Of a stretch of 64,000 nucleotides of DNA, positions 1 through 9,289 are shown piece by piece (position 1 is the stretch's first letter; every line of letters begins with the position of its first letter). The stretch is from an uncultured Burkholderiales bacterium (lineage in GTDB: Bacteria; Pseudomonadota; Gammaproteobacteria; Burkholderiales; Burkholderiaceae_C): assembly GCA_903870145.1 (NCBI GenBank), contig CAIQBO010000030.1, forward strand, positions 70,823 to 134,822, given 5' to 3'. Position numbers and translations under genes: made by a program. Below the pieces are notes generated by a model. It had not been told where the DNA came from. It saw only the letters and a program-made list of their open reading frames with translations, and made no database searches.

Positions 1-263
1 TCGTACACCTTGCGCAAGGCCGGGGCCATTTTGTTGCACAAGGTGCCGGCCACGATCATCAAATCACTTTGACGAGGACTGGCGCGAAACACCTCAGCGC
101 CGAATCGCCCCAAATCGTAACGGGCCGCGGCCGCGTGCATCATCTCCACCGCGCAACAAGCCAAGCCAAACGTCATGGGCCACAAAGAGCCCGTCTTGGC
201 CCAATTCACCACCGAGTCGTAACTCGTGGTGATAAAGCCTTCTTTCATCACGCCTTCAATCAT
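1..263 (-). CDS. nuoB: NADH-quinone oxidoreductase subunit B (partial, 3' end outside window)
   Basis: N-terminal 87 residues of the subunit of respiratory complex I that holds the N2 [4Fe-4S] cluster next to the quinone site. The visible part contains the family hallmark [10 protein letters not shown] with the tandem cysteines that ligate the cluster, followed by the ARYDLGRFG and [11 protein letters not shown] segments. The start ATG at 263 gives [10 protein letters not shown], a normal NuoB N-terminus. It lies 27 bases downstream of nuoA on the same strand, as in the conserved nuoABC order. The gene is cut by the window edge, not truncated biologically as far as can be seen. Confidence 0.95.
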   Translation of the reverse strand, partial: MIEGVMKEGFITTSYDSVVNWAKTGSLWPMTFGLACCAVEMMHAAAARYDLGRFGAEVFRASPRQSDLMIVAGTLCNKMAPALRKVY

Positions 264-290
264 TGTTCAGTTCCCAGTTGAAGTTCAAGC

Positions 291-653
291 TCATTCCCAA
301 TCGAGGGCGCCTTTTTTCCACTCGTAGACAAAGCCCACGACCAGAATGGCCAAAAAAATCACGACCGCGACAAACCCTACCAAGCCCACTTCCTTCACGG
401 CCACAGCCCAAGGAAACAGGAAAGCAATCTCGAGGTCGAACAAGATGAACAAAATGGCCACCAAGTAGTAGCGCACATCGAATTTCATGCGTGCGTCTTC
501 AAAGGCTTCAAAGCCGCACTCGTAAGGGGAGTTTTTTTCTGCGTCGGGCCGGTTCGGGCCCAAGATATAGCCCAGAACCTGAGGAATGATGCCAATGGCT
601 ACACCTACCAAGATGAACAACAAGATAGGAAGGTACTGGTCAAACAGAGTCAT
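291..653 (-). CDS. nuoA: NADH-quinone oxidoreductase subunit A
   Basis: Small membrane subunit of complex I, 120 residues, the usual length. Three hydrophobic segments are visible at about residues 8-30, 62-82 and 90-111. The loop after the first carries the conserved [12 protein letters not shown] stretch, and [25 protein letters not shown] is interrupted by the family's acidic residues. The reading frame is open further upstream into the tRNA-Leu gene, but the ATG at 653 (MTLFDQYLP) gives the family N-terminus and starts outside the tRNA. It is followed by nuoB, so the rest of the nuo operon probably continues beyond the left edge. Confidence 0.96.
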   Translation of the reverse strand: MTLFDQYLPILLFILVGVAIGIIPQVLGYILGPNRPDAEKNSPYECGFEAFEDARMKFDVRYYLVAILFILFDLEIAFLFPWAVAVKEVGLVGFVAVVIFLAILVVGFVYEWKKGALDWE

Positions 654-707
654 GCGCTTCTCATCACGGGTCAGACACTGGTTCAGAACCCAGTGAATTT
701 TCTGTGT

Positions 708-792
708 TGGTGCCGTCGGCGAGACTCGAACTCGCACAGCTTTCGCCACTACCCCCTCAAGATAGCGTGTCTACCAATTTCACCACGACGGC
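708..792 (-). tRNA. tRNA-Leu (anticodon GAG)
   Basis: An 85-base class II tRNA with encoded CCA. The acceptor stem GCCGTCG pairs with CGACGGC. The D-arm, a CTATC/GGTAG anticodon stem around loop TTGAGGG (anticodon GAG), a short variable arm, and the T-arm with GTTCGAGTC are all readable on the minus strand. It sits between secG and nuoA, a position common in betaproteobacteria, and is probably processed from the tpiA-secG-nuo transcript or made from its own start. Confidence 0.95.
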
Positions 793-815
793 GGCTAATT
801 TGCACTGATGGCGTG

Positions 816-837
816 AGGAACTCACAAGTGAGTTTTT
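816..837. repeat. Overlapping GTGAG/CTCAC inverted repeats upstream of tRNA-Leu
   Basis: Within the 195-base gap between secG and tRNA-Leu the pentamer GTGAG, its complement CTCAC, and GTGAG again occur in succession, so two alternative short hairpins share the central arm. The second is followed by five T on the plus strand, where no gene is read. Besides this I see only AT-rich sequence in the gap and no convincing promoter. Confidence 0.35.
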
Positions 838-987
838 GCTCTCAGAACATCTCGTAGTTTACCCCTATTCCGGCTTGATCTATCGAAGAGAACTCTGAAA
901 ATTGCGCACCGCACGCCAGCTTGCTTGAGGCTGACTCAAAGTTTCTCAAATATCGGCAGAACTTGAAAAAGATTTGATTTAGGTCAC

Positions 988-1383
988 TTACTTTGAAGGA
1001 CTGCTTGTGACAGTGTTTGACGCTGGTGCAACCGGGCTATTGCCAGGGATTTGTGATGCAGTGCTATTGTCCACCGGCGCAGCAGGAGCCGCAGCTGGCA
1101 CAAGGACGGCCGCCCCTTCTAAAACGCTGCCAGTCGTGCTGGGTCGCAAATTGCCAAAATAAGCCAGCATCAAAGTGCAGACAAAGAAAACTGCAGCCAA
1201 AACAGCCGTGGTGCGCGACAAAAAGTTGGCGCCACCCGATGCACCAAACAAACTGCCCGATCCACCACTGCCAAAGGCTGCACCCATGTCAGCGCCTTTG
1301 CCGTGTTGCACCAAGATCAAGCCAATCATGGCCAAGGCCGACATCAATTGCACAGCCAAAATGACGGTGATCATCAGATTCAT
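988..1383 (-). CDS. secG: Protein-export membrane protein SecG
   Basis: Auxiliary subunit of the SecYEG translocon, 131 residues. The core is typical: a first membrane helix at about residues 3-24, the ILVQHGKGADMGAAFG loop, SGSLFGASGGANFLSR, and a second helix at about 58-78. Residues from about 85 form a Pro/Ala/Ser/Thr-rich tail, common in betaproteobacterial SecG. It lies 31 bases downstream of tpiA on the same strand and precedes tRNA-Leu and nuoA, so co-transcription is likely. Confidence 0.95.
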   Translation of the reverse strand: MNLMITVILAVQLMSALAMIGLILVQHGKGADMGAAFGSGGSGSLFGASGGANFLSRTTAVLAAVFFVCTLMLAYFGNLRPSTTGSVLEGAAVLVPAAAPAAPVDNSTASQIPGNSPVAPASNTVTSSPSK

Positions 1384-1414
1384 GCTTCACTCCCAATCAA
1401 AAATATCATTGCGC

Positions 1415-2170
1415 TCAAACTGCGTTTGAGCCAGCGGCCATGATGGCCAAAAAATCTGCGGCTTTGAGCGCAGCCCCGCCGATCAAACCCCCGTCGATGT
1501 CGGGTTGTGCCAGCAATTGCGCAGCGTTGCCTGCGTTCATGCTGCCGCCGTACAAAATAGAAATGCGCGCTGCGTGGGCAGTCGCCGCATTCAATTGGGC
1601 TCGCAGCACAGCATGCACCGCTTGCGCTTGCTCTGGCGTGGCCGTGCGGCCCGTGCCAATGGCCCAGACAGGCTCATAAGCCAACACAATTTCACTGATG
1701 CAATGCCCGTTGGTGTGAATCACCGCAGCCAATTGACGCTTGACCACTGCTTCAGTTTGGCCGGCTTCACGTTCAGCCAAGCTCTCACCCACACACACGA
1801 TGGGGGTGATGCCTGCCGACAAAGCGCGCTGCGCTTTATGGGCCACCAAGCTGTCAGATTCCGCATGGAACTGACGGCGCTCGGAGTGCCCGACGATGAC
1901 GTAGCGCACGGCAAAATCTTGCAACATGCTAGCGGAAATTTCGCCCGTGTAGGCGCCAGCCTCATGAGACGAAATATCTTGCGCACCCAGTGCAATCAAG
2001 GACTGTCCATGAAGCAAAGCTTGTGCTTGCGCCAAATAGGCCGCAGGCACACACACGCCAGCCTGGCAAGTCATGCCAGCACTGCCGTCCAGCACAGACT
2101 GGAGCAAAGATGCATTGGCAGCCAGGCTGCCATTCATCTTCCAATTGCCTGCGATGAGCTTTTTCTTCAT
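1415..2170 (-). CDS. tpiA: Triosephosphate isomerase
   Basis: Glycolytic TIM-barrel enzyme that interconverts dihydroxyacetone phosphate and glyceraldehyde 3-phosphate. The protein has 251 residues and the catalytic elements: AGNWKMNG near the N-terminus (Asn/Lys), GHSERR (electrophilic His), and [11 protein letters not shown] with the catalytic Glu followed by flexible loop 6. ILYGGSMN and GGLIGGAAL form the phosphate-binding region. The ATG at 2170 was chosen ([10 protein letters not shown]); an in-frame TTG at 2182 would overlap the pnp stop and adds only four residues. It sits directly after pnp. Confidence 0.97.
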   Translation of the reverse strand: MKKKLIAGNWKMNGSLAANASLLQSVLDGSAGMTCQAGVCVPAAYLAQAQALLHGQSLIALGAQDISSHEAGAYTGEISASMLQDFAVRYVIVGHSERRQFHAESDSLVAHKAQRALSAGITPIVCVGESLAEREAGQTEAVVKRQLAAVIHTNGHCISEIVLAYEPVWAIGTGRTATPEQAQAVHAVLRAQLNAATAHAARISILYGGSMNAGNAAQLLAQPDIDGGLIGGAALKAADFLAIMAAGSNAV

Positions 2171-2178
2171 GACACCGA

Positions 2179-4296
2179 TCAATCTTGGTGTGACGGGGCC
2201 GCTGGTCGGTCGAGCAAGGCCTTCATGGACAGCTTGACGCGCCCTTTCTCATCGGTCTCGAGCACTTTGACTTTGACGATCTGACCTTCTTGCAAATAGT
2301 CAGACACTCTTTCAACGCGCTCATGAGCGATTTGGCTGATGTGCAGCAAACCGTCTTTGCCAGGCAATAAATTGATCAAGGCACCGAAGTCCAAGATCTT
2401 GGTCACTGGGCCTTCGTAGACCTTGCCAATTTCAACTTCAGCGGTGATTTGCTCAATGCGGCGTTTGGCTTCGTCAGCTTTGGCGCTGTCGGTTGCCGCA
2501 ATGGTGATGGTGCCGTCTTCGTTGATATTGATCTGGGTGCCCGTTTCCTCGGTCAAAGCGCGAATGGTGGCGCCGCCTTTGCCGATCACATCACGAATTT
2601 TCTCGGGGTTGATCTTCATGGTGAAGAGCTTGGGTGCAAAGTTAGACACTTCGGTTTTAGCTTCGCCCATGGCCTCTTGCATCTTGCCCAAAATGTGCAT
2701 GCGCGCTTCTTTGGCCTGTGCCAAAGCCACTTGCATGATCTCTTTGGTGATGCCTTGGATTTTGATGTCCATCTGCAAAGCGGTGATGCCGTTGGTCGTG
2801 CCGGCCACTTTGAAGTCCATGTCGCCCAAGTGATCTTCGTCACCCAAGATGTCGGTCAAAACCGCAAAGCGGCTGGCGTCTTTGATCAAGCCCATGGCAA
2901 TACCAGCCACATGCGCTTTCATGGGAACGCCAGCATCCATCAAGGCCAAGCAGCCACCGCAAACCGAGGCCATGGAGGAAGAGCCGTTAGATTCTGTGAC
3001 TTCAGAGACCACACGCATGGTGTAGGGGAACTCTTCTTTGGTCGGCAAGACAGCGACCAAAGAGCGTTTGGCCAAACGGCCGTGGCCGATTTCACGGCGC
3101 TTGGTCGAGCCCATGCGGCCAACTTCGCCAGTGGCAAAGGGAGGCATGTTGTAGTGCAGCATGAAGCGGTCTTCGTACTCACCGGCCAAAGCGTCAATGC
3201 GCTGTGCATCGCGCTCGGTGCCCAAAGTGGCGATCACCAAAGCTTGAGTTTCGCCGCGTGTGAACAAGGCAGAGCCGTGGGTGCGGGGCAACACAGAGTT
3301 GCGGATTTCGATAGGTCGAACGGTGCGGGTATCGCGGCCATCGATGCGGGGCTCGCCAGCCAAAATTTGGCTGCGAACGATGTTCGCTTCAATGTCAAAC
3401 AGCATGCTTTCGACTTTGACGCTGTCAAACTCCACAGCCTCGGCCTTGAGGCCCTGCATGACTGCTGCGTAGGCTTCGCGGCAAGCCTGTGTGCGGCTTT
3501 GTTTGTTGCGAATTTGATAGGCAGCGCGCAAAGTGGCTTCTGCCAACGCATTGACTTTGGCAATCAAAGGCTCGTCTTTGGCAGGCGCGGCCCAGGCCCA
3601 GGCCGGTTTACCGGCATCGCGCACCAACTCGTGAATGGCGGCGATGGCGATGTTGCCTTGGTCGTGGCCAAATACCACTGCGCCCAACATGATCTCTTCC
3701 GAGAGTTGCTGCGCCTCAGACTCGACCATCAAGACAGCGCTTTCGGTTCCTGCAACGATCAACTCCATCTGGCTTTCTTTGCGCTGTGTTTGGCCTGGGT
3801 TCAAGACATATTCGCCATTGATGTAACCCACGCGCGCCGCGCCAATGGGGCCATTGAATGGCAGACCCGAGATGGCCAAAGCGGCGCTGGTGGCGATCAA
3901 GGCGGCAATGTCGGCGTCCACTTCAGGGTTCAACGACAGCGTGTGAATCACCACGTGCACCTCGTTGTAAAAGCCTTCAGGGAACAAGGGGCGAATGGGG
4001 CGATCGATCAGGCGACTGGTCAAGGTTTCGAGTTCGCTGGGCTTGGCTTCGCGCTTGAAAAAGCTGCCAGGGATCTTGCCCGCAGCGTAAGCCTTCTCAA
4101 TGTAGTCCACAGTCAAGGGGAAAAAGTCTTGGCCTGGCTTGGAAGACTTGGAAGCCACCACAGTGGCCAACACCACGGTGTCTTCAATGTTGACCAGCAC
4201 GGCACCACTGGCTTGACGGGCAATTTCACCCGTTTCCATGATGACCTTATGTTGGCCCCACTGGAATGTTTTGCTAACTTTGTTAAAAATGGACAT
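2179..4296 (-). CDS. pnp: Polyribonucleotide nucleotidyltransferase (PNPase)
   Basis: Phosphorolytic 3'-5' exoribonuclease of the RNA degradosome, 705 residues (E. coli 711). The two RNase PH domains are visible; the second carries [28 protein letters not shown] and the D-GD-D metal site around [20 protein letters not shown] domain follows at about 550-615 ([15 protein letters not shown]), then an S1 domain to the C-terminus ([26 protein letters not shown]). The ATG at 4296 is preceded by AGGAG; the frame is open further upstream but without family similarity. It follows rpsO, as in many proteobacteria, separated by a hairpin terminator. Confidence 0.97.
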   Translation of the reverse strand: MSIFNKVSKTFQWGQHKVIMETGEIARQASGAVLVNIEDTVVLATVVASKSSKPGQDFFPLTVDYIEKAYAAGKIPGSFFKREAKPSELETLTSRLIDRPIRPLFPEGFYNEVHVVIHTLSLNPEVDADIAALIATSAALAISGLPFNGPIGAARVGYINGEYVLNPGQTQRKESQMELIVAGTESAVLMVESEAQQLSEEIMLGAVVFGHDQGNIAIAAIHELVRDAGKPAWAWAAPAKDEPLIAKVNALAEATLRAAYQIRNKQSRTQACREAYAAVMQGLKAEAVEFDSVKVESMLFDIEANIVRSQILAGEPRIDGRDTRTVRPIEIRNSVLPRTHGSALFTRGETQALVIATLGTERDAQRIDALAGEYEDRFMLHYNMPPFATGEVGRMGSTKRREIGHGRLAKRSLVAVLPTKEEFPYTMRVVSEVTESNGSSSMASVCGGCLALMDAGVPMKAHVAGIAMGLIKDASRFAVLTDILGDEDHLGDMDFKVAGTTNGITALQMDIKIQGITKEIMQVALAQAKEARMHILGKMQEAMGEAKTEVSNFAPKLFTMKINPEKIRDVIGKGGATIRALTEETGTQININEDGTITIAATDSAKADEAKRRIEQITAEVEIGKVYEGPVTKILDFGALINLLPGKDGLLHISQIAHERVERVSDYLQEGQIVKVKVLETDEKGRVKLSMKALLDRPAAPSHQD

Positions 4297-4455
4297 GTTC
4301 AATGCTCCTGAAAATAAAGTGCATATGGCTGCACGTGTAGCCCGGTTATTGACAGTCTGAACACGATGCCATTCCACAAACAATCAGCAATTGCTGGTGG
4401 AATGACACAGCGCGGGTTCTTTCTGAAAACATCCGATCGGAAAACTTAAAGTACA

Positions 4456-4490
4456 AAGCGCCTGAGCTAGGGGGGCTAACTCAGGCGCTT
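4456..4490 (-). terminator. Hairpin terminator/attenuator between rpsO and pnp
   Basis: Perfect 11-base-pair stem (AAGCGCCTGAG with CTCAGGCGCTT) around a 13-base C-rich loop, 17 bases after the rpsO stop. It is followed on the minus strand by a short broken T stretch. E. coli has a partial terminator at the same place, which limits readthrough into pnp and marks RNA processing. Confidence 0.75.
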
Positions 4491-4507
4491 GTCATCTTTC
4501 GATACGC

Positions 4508-4774
4508 TTATTTGCGCAGGCCAAGTTTGGCAATCAGCGCAACGTAGCGGTCAGCGTCTTTGGACTTCAAATAGTCCAGCAACTTGCGCCGGCGACTGAC
4601 CATGCGCAACAGGCCACGGCGACCATGGTGGTCTTTGGCGTGGGTTTTAAAGTGGGGTGTCAGTTCGTTGATGCGGGCTGTCAGCAAAGCCACTTGGACT
4701 TCAGGACTGCCCGTGTCATTGGCGGCACGGCCATTGGCCTTGACGACCTCGGCTTTGATAGAAGATGCAATCAT
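4508..4774 (-). CDS. rpsO: 30S ribosomal protein S15
   Basis: Primary 16S rRNA-binding protein of the small-subunit platform. It has 88 residues with the family segments [36 protein letters not shown] and [17 protein letters not shown] lies 7 bases before the ATG. The leader is about 125 bases counted from the -10 box at 4908-4913, long enough for the translational autoregulation known for S15 mRNAs, although no match to the E. coli pseudoknot could be verified by eye. Confidence 0.98.
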   Translation of the reverse strand: MIASSIKAEVVKANGRAANDTGSPEVQVALLTARINELTPHFKTHAKDHHGRRGLLRMVSRRRKLLDYLKSKDADRYVALIAKLGLRK

Positions 4775-4872
4775 CTTGATTCCTTGTATTTCGCAGTGCC
4801 CAAGGCCATTGTCTTGAGAAAAGCGAGGTTTATGACTTGCGCAAGCTGTCTGGAATGGACTGCTGCGTGCTA

Positions 4873-4900
4873 CTTTGCGGGGAGGTTAGGCCTAGCAAAG
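4873..4900 (-). promoter_or_regulatory. 5' hairpin of the rpsO leader
   Basis: CTTTGC and GCAAAG enclose 16 bases containing the palindrome TAGGCCTA, starting close to the transcription start expected from the -10 box just upstream. The rpsO mRNA would therefore begin with a stem-loop. Function (RNA stability or S15 autoregulation) is inferred from position only. Confidence 0.4.
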
Positions 4901-4907
4901 CCTTGAA

Positions 4908-4913
4908 ATTATA
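4908..4913 (-). promoter_or_regulatory. Candidate -10 box of the rpsO promoter
   Basis: A perfect TATAAT on the minus strand, in the context GGCTATAATTTC, 134 bases before the rpsO ATG. The -35 region has no good match at 16-18 bases, so the promoter may depend on other contacts. Confidence 0.5.
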
Positions 4914-4945
4914 GCCAATTTCGTGAACTCGACCGCAGACCCGTT

Positions 4946-4984
4946 GAAAACAGCCTGCCCGGGGCGGTCTGGGCAGGGGTTTTC
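4946..4984. other. Hairpin in the rpsO/Bug divergent intergenic region
   Basis: GAAAAC pairs with GTTTTC and CCTGCCC with GGGCAGG around a 10-base loop, with only a 2-versus-1 base bulge between the stems. It is symmetrical enough to form on either strand. Both flanking genes point away from it, so it is not an ordinary end-of-gene terminator; it could be part of the leader of the Bug gene or a protein-binding site. The rest of the 276-base gap holds the rpsO promoter and leader. Confidence 0.4.
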
Positions 4985-5050
4985 ACCCTCGCTTTAATGC
5001 TTGCGCCCGCCTAAAGTCCTTGCATCAAACCCGTCTTAGGAGACTTGATC

Positions 5051-6046
5051 TTGAAAAACTCTTCAATCGCCCGCAACGCCTGCCCCCGTTGGGTCACTGG
5101 CCTGATCTGCGGCCTTGGCTGGATGGCGCTTGCCGGCGCGCCTGCACAGGCTCAAACCTACCCCACCAAAACAATACGTTTGGTGGTCACCTTCCCAACG
5201 GGCGGCGCCCCTGACATTTTGGCCCGTTTGTTCAGTGAGAAATCCCAACTGGGCCAGACCGTGGTGGTCGACAACAAGCCCGGCGCGGGCGGCAACATCG
5301 GCAGCGACGTGGTGGCCAAAGCTGTCGCCGACGGCCACACCCTTGTCATGGGCACCGTGGGCACGCATTCGATCAATGGCTCCTTGTACGAAAAAATGCC
5401 CTTCGACATGGTCAAGAATTTCAGCCCGATTGCGCTCATCGCCTCGGCCCCCAACCTCTTGGTGGTGAACAACGATTTGCCAGTCAAAAGCGTGCCCGAG
5501 TTGATCGCTTACATGAAAGCCAACCCCAATAAGCTGTCTTTTGGCTCGCCCGGTGTGGGCACCTCGGTGCACATGTCTGGGGAGTTGTTCAAATCCATGA
5601 CAGGCACCAGCATGACGCATGCACCCTACAAAGGGCGTCAGTTTTACATCCCTGATTTGGTGGGGGGCAGCATTCAACTGGTTTTTGACAACATGCCCTC
5701 GGCCTTGCCCATGGCCAAAGAAGGCAAGATTCGCGCATTGGCACAGACCACCGCCAAGCGCTCACCTGCTGCGCCCGATGTACCCACCATGGCTGAATTC
5801 ATTCCGGGTTTTGAGGCCACCACTTGGTTTGCAATGTTCGCGCCAGCCAACACGCCCAAGCACGTGATCGACAAGTTGAACGCAGAAGTGCTGCGCGTAT
5901 TCAAACTGCCCGATGTGCAAGAGCGACTGAAAACCTTGGGCCTGGATGCGGTCTTGTCTTCCCCCGAAGAATTGGCCAAATACCAAGGCACAGAAATCAC
6001 CAAGTGGGCCAAGGTGATCAAAGAGTCGGGCGCCAAAGCCGAGTAA
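5051..6046 (+). CDS. Bug-family (TctC-like) periplasmic solute-binding protein
   Basis: Extracytoplasmic receptor of 331 residues, of the type used by tripartite tricarboxylate transporters. A signal peptide is visible (basic start, hydrophobic core around GLICGLGWMALAG, cleavage after APAQA). The mature protein opens with QTYPTKTIRLVVTFPTGGAPD and has NKPGAGGNIGSDVVAKA, both Bug landmarks, and ends with the usual EELAKYQGTEITKWAKVI helix. No ATG fits; the TTG at 5051 is preceded by AGGAG at 8 bases, better than the TTG at 5045. No tctA or tctB membrane gene is adjacent, which is common for Bug genes in this order. The ligand (organic acid, amino acid or aromatic) cannot be told from sequence. 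Confidence 0.9.
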   Translation: MKNSSIARNACPRWVTGLICGLGWMALAGAPAQAQTYPTKTIRLVVTFPTGGAPDILARLFSEKSQLGQTVVVDNKPGAGGNIGSDVVAKAVADGHTLVMGTVGTHSINGSLYEKMPFDMVKNFSPIALIASAPNLLVVNNDLPVKSVPELIAYMKANPNKLSFGSPGVGTSVHMSGELFKSMTGTSMTHAPYKGRQFYIPDLVGGSIQLVFDNMPSALPMAKEGKIRALAQTTAKRSPAAPDVPTMAEFIPGFEATTWFAMFAPANTPKHVIDKLNAEVLRVFKLPDVQERLKTLGLDAVLSSPEELAKYQGTEITKWAKVIKESGAKAE

Positions 6047-6086
6047 TTTCAAGCCAATTTCTGAAGTTTGCCTTAAAGAAAACGTC

Positions 6087-7127
6087 TTAAGCTGTGCCCA
6101 GCGGCCACCGGGGTTTGACATCAAATCCGTAATCGCAACTGGCCTGCTGCTGTCCTGATTGAACGCGCATGGCCGCAGCCATCGCGATCATGGCGCCGTT
6201 GTCGGTGCACAAATGCAACTCGGGGTAGTGCACCCGCACCCCCGCTTGGAGGCAGGCCTGGTTCAGCTGCGTGCGCAAGCACGTGTTGGCGCCCACACCG
6301 CCGGCCACCACCAGGCGGCGCAGGCCCGTGGTTTTGAGTGCTGTCATGGATTTTTTCACCAACACTTCGACAATCGCCGCTTGCGTGGAAGCGGCCAAAT
6401 CAGCCTTGTTGGATGTGTTGGGGTCGTGCAAAGCTGCACCTAATTTTTGAGTTTGCGTGAGCACGGCCGTTTTCAAACCTGCAAACGAAAAATCCAAGTT
6501 GCCACTGTGCAGCAAAGGCCTTGGCAGTTTGAAAGCGGTCTCGTTGCCGCATTGCGCGCAGCGCGACAAGGCGGGGCCGCCCGGATAGCCCAAGCCCATT
6601 AACTTGGCCGATTTGTCAAACGCCTCACCCGCCGCATCGTCAATGGTTTCGCCCAAGATTTCATACTGGCCCACCGCACGCACACGCATCAACTGCGTGT
6701 GCCCGCCAGACACTAAAAGTGCCACAAAGGGAAATTCAGGCGGGTCTTGGCTCAAAAACGGCGACAGCAAATGGCCCTCTAAGTGGTGCACGCCCAGCAC
6801 CGGTTTGCCCAAAGAGGCGGCCAGCGCGCAAGCCACACCAGCGCCTACCAGCAAAGCGCCTGCCAAGCCTGGGCCGCGGGTGTAGGCCAAGACATCGACC
6901 GCACTCAATTCAAAAGCCGCTTCACGCAAGACCTGCGCAGTCAAGGGCAACACGCGCCGAATGTGGTCACGACTGGCCAACTCCGGCACCACGCCGCCGT
7001 AGGCTTGGTGCATCTCGATTTGACTGTACAAAGCGTGCGCCAACAAACGCGGCACAGCGTGCCCTTGTGTTTGCACCAAGGCCACACCGGTTTCATCACA
7101 GGACGATTCGATACCCAGAAAAAGCAT
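6087..7127 (-). CDS. tsaD: tRNA N6-adenosine threonylcarbamoyltransferase TsaD
   Basis: Catalytic subunit that transfers the threonylcarbamoyl group to A37 of ANN-decoding tRNAs; essential in most bacteria. It has 346 residues and an ASKHA fold. [15 protein letters not shown] lies at the N-terminus, the metal-binding HHLEGH motif at about 110, VSGGHTQLM at about 130, and [10 protein letters not shown] near 270. The ATG at 7127 gives the family start; the open frame reaches 7163 but adds unrelated residues. It is divergent from the cobA-like gene, with 94 bases between them. Confidence 0.96.
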   Translation of the reverse strand: MLFLGIESSCDETGVALVQTQGHAVPRLLAHALYSQIEMHQAYGGVVPELASRDHIRRVLPLTAQVLREAAFELSAVDVLAYTRGPGLAGALLVGAGVACALAASLGKPVLGVHHLEGHLLSPFLSQDPPEFPFVALLVSGGHTQLMRVRAVGQYEILGETIDDAAGEAFDKSAKLMGLGYPGGPALSRCAQCGNETAFKLPRPLLHSGNLDFSFAGLKTAVLTQTQKLGAALHDPNTSNKADLAASTQAAIVEVLVKKSMTALKTTGLRRLVVAGGVGANTCLRTQLNQACLQAGVRVHYPELHLCTDNGAMIAMAAAMRVQSGQQQASCDYGFDVKPRWPLGTA

Positions 7128-7221
7128 AGCGGACAAGTTTATGCGATCAGCTCCTTGCATCACCCCGGCTCTTCATTGGCCATATAGCTGCCAGTTATGT
7201 GCGCTTTGACACAATGCCAAG

Positions 7222-8034
7222 ATGCACACCGAAACACATCGTCAACAAAGCAGCTCAGGGCAAGGCCATTGCACCTTGGTCGGCGCAGGCCCGGGCGATC
7301 CTGAATTGCTCACGCTCAAGGCGGTCAAAGCCATTTCAGCGGCCACTGTTTTGCTGGTCGATGATTTGGTCAACCCCGCCATTTTGGAATATGCCAACAA
7401 AGACGCCCGCGTGGTGCATGTGGGCAAGCGCGCAGGCTGCCAAAGCACCCCGCAAGCCTTCATCGAAAAACTGATGGCCCATGCCGTGCAGCAAGGCGAG
7501 AACGTGGTGCGCCTCAAAGGGGGTGACCCTTTCATTTTTGGCCGAGGTGGCGAAGAAGTTGAACACCTGCGCGCTGCCGGCATTGACGTGACTGTGATCA
7601 ACGGCATCACCAGTGGCCTGGCCGCCCTTAGCAGTTTGGGCGCGCCCTTGACCCACCGCGAACATGCGCATGGCGTGGTCTTTGTCACAGGTCACGCGGC
7701 GCCAGGCCCCTGCGCCACCAATTGGCGCCAACTTGCCGCCACCGCGCGCGATGCCAAACTCACCTTGGTCATCTACATGGCTGTGAGCGGCGCTGAAAAA
7801 ATACAACAAGAGTTGCTCACAGGCCTGCCCCCCCAAACGCCTGTGGCCATCATTGAAAATGCCAGTCTGCCCCAGCAAAGGCATGCCCTGACCAACTTGG
7901 CCTTGCTCAGCCACACCCTGCAAGCGCAGCAATTGAAAAGCCCCAGCGTGATCGTGGTGGGCGATGTGGTTCAAGGTGCCCGCGCTTGGCTGACTCAAAC
8001 ATCCGAAACACAGAAAGTTCGCCACAGCGCCTAA
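7222..8034 (+). CDS. cobA: Uroporphyrinogen-III C-methyltransferase (SUMT)
   Basis: SAM-dependent enzyme that converts uroporphyrinogen III to precorrin-2, the branch to siroheme and cobalamin. The 270-residue protein has the tetrapyrrole methylase landmarks: LVGAGPGDPELLTLKA near residue 19, VVRLKGGDPFIFGRGGEE near 95, and the INGITSGLAALSSLGAPLTHR substrate region near 130. There is no fused CysG precorrin-2 dehydrogenase domain. The N-terminal 16 residues are variable, so a downstream start cannot be excluded, and no Shine-Dalgarno sequence is obvious at the chosen ATG. Ten bases separate it from the flavoprotein gene. Confidence 0.92.
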   Translation: MHTETHRQQSSSGQGHCTLVGAGPGDPELLTLKAVKAISAATVLLVDDLVNPAILEYANKDARVVHVGKRAGCQSTPQAFIEKLMAHAVQQGENVVRLKGGDPFIFGRGGEEVEHLRAAGIDVTVINGITSGLAALSSLGAPLTHREHAHGVVFVTGHAAPGPCATNWRQLAATARDAKLTLVIYMAVSGAEKIQQELLTGLPPQTPVAIIENASLPQQRHALTNLALLSHTLQAQQLKSPSVIVVGDVVQGARAWLTQTSETQKVRHSA

Positions 8035-8044
8035 ACTCTGTGCC

Positions 8045-9274
8045 ATGCAAGTTTGTGATGTGGTGATTGTGGGCGCCGGCGCTGCCGGGCTTTTTTGCGC
8101 TGGTGTTGCCGGCCAACTCGGCCTGTCCGTGGTGTTGATCGACCACAGCGAGAAGATCGCCGAAAAAATCCGGATCTCGGGCGGTGGCCGATGCAATTTC
8201 ACCAATCGCTTGATCGACGCAAGTGCTCCCCACAAACATTTCATCAGTGAAAATTTGCATTTTTGCCGCAGCGCCTTAGCCCGCTACACCGCAGAAAATT
8301 TCATCGATTTGGTGCAAAGGCACGGCATTCCATTTCATGAAAAACACAAAGGTCAGTTGTTTTGCGACCGCACCAGCGAAGACCTGATTCAAATGCTCTT
8401 GAAGGAGTGCGAAGCCGGCCAAGTCCAAAGGCGCCAAGGCTGTAGCGTCAAGTCTGTGCGCGCACTGCCGGGTGGTGGCTACGAAGTAGCGACCGAGCAA
8501 GAACCCCTGCAAACAGCCAGTCTGGTGATCGCCACCGGTGGTTTGTCTGTTCCCAAAATCGGTGCCACTGATTTTGGCTACCGCATCGCCGAGCAATTTG
8601 GTTTGCGCATGGTCGCGCGCAGGCCCGGCTTGGTGCCCCTGACTTTCGACGGCGCGCAGTGGGCGGCTTACGCGCAACTGGCCGGATTGGCTTTGCCCGT
8701 TCGGATAGAGACAGGCGTGAAAAAATCACACATGTCGTTTGACGAAGATTTGCTCTTCACGCACCGAGGGCTTTCAGGCCCCGCAGTGTTGCAAATTTCC
8801 AGCTATTGGCAAGAAGGCCAAGCCCTGAACTTGAACTTGACGCCCGCGCAGGATATCCAAGCCTTGCTGATGCAAGCCAAAGCCAGGTCTCAAAAACTCA
8901 TTGGCAATGAATTAGGGGCCTGGCTGCCGCATCGCTTGGCCGATGCCTGGGTGCAACAAGACCCGCAGTGGCAACGCCCGGTGTCTCAGGCCAGCGACAA
9001 ATCCCTGAGCCAGTTGGCCCAAAAACTCATGCACTGGTCCCTCACACCCACGGGCAGTGAGGGCTACAAAAAGGCAGAAGTGACCCTGGGCGGGGTCGAC
9101 ACGCGAGATTTATCCTCCCAAACCATGGAATCCAAGCAGCCTGGCCTGTACTTCATTGGGGAAGTGGTCGATGTTTCCGGTTGGCTGGGGGGGTATAACT
9201 TCCAATGGGCTTGGTCCAGCGCCTTTGCCTGCGCCCAAGGCTTGAAACAAAAACTCGCCAACACGCAGCCGTAA
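8045..9274 (+). CDS. NAD(P)/FAD-dependent oxidoreductase, HI0933/YhiN (BaiN-like) family
   Basis: Flavoprotein of 409 residues. The N-terminus has the dinucleotide-binding VVIVGAGAAGLFCAGVAG, followed by the family signature KIRISGGGRCNFTN at about 38-51. IATGGLSVPKIGATDFGY is near 160 and LFTHRGLSGPAVLQISSYW near 235. The C-terminal FAD closure GLYFIGEVVDVSGWLGGYNFQWAWSS is split here by normal family variation. Members reduce unknown substrates; E. coli YhiN is not biochemically settled. It probably shares a transcript with cobA upstream and ends about 15 bases before the rpsU promoter. Confidence 0.9.
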   Translation: MQVCDVVIVGAGAAGLFCAGVAGQLGLSVVLIDHSEKIAEKIRISGGGRCNFTNRLIDASAPHKHFISENLHFCRSALARYTAENFIDLVQRHGIPFHEKHKGQLFCDRTSEDLIQMLLKECEAGQVQRRQGCSVKSVRALPGGGYEVATEQEPLQTASLVIATGGLSVPKIGATDFGYRIAEQFGLRMVARRPGLVPLTFDGAQWAAYAQLAGLALPVRIETGVKKSHMSFDEDLLFTHRGLSGPAVLQISSYWQEGQALNLNLTPAQDIQALLMQAKARSQKLIGNELGAWLPHRLADAWVQQDPQWQRPVSQASDKSLSQLAQKLMHWSLTPTGSEGYKKAEVTLGGVDTRDLSSQTMESKQPGLYFIGEVVDVSGWLGGYNFQWAWSSAFACAQGLKQKLANTQP

Positions 9275-9289
9275 AATGCCAGAAGACGC

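Noticed and set aside
654-749. Longer N-terminus for nuoA
   Set aside because: The extension would be translated from the tRNA-Leu gene and is not found in NuoA proteins; the ATG at 653 fits the family.
2171-2182. TTG start for tpiA overlapping the pnp stop
   Set aside because: Adds four residues not seen in the family; the ATG at 2170 gives the standard N-terminus.
2449-4311. 620-codon open frame on the plus strand opposite pnp
   Set aside because: It lies entirely antisense to pnp, has no family similarity, and is explained by the codon bias of pnp on the other strand.
7128-7221. Cobalamin riboswitch before the cobA-like gene
   Set aside because: The divergent gap is only 94 bases and no B12-box could be seen, so there is no room for the full structure.
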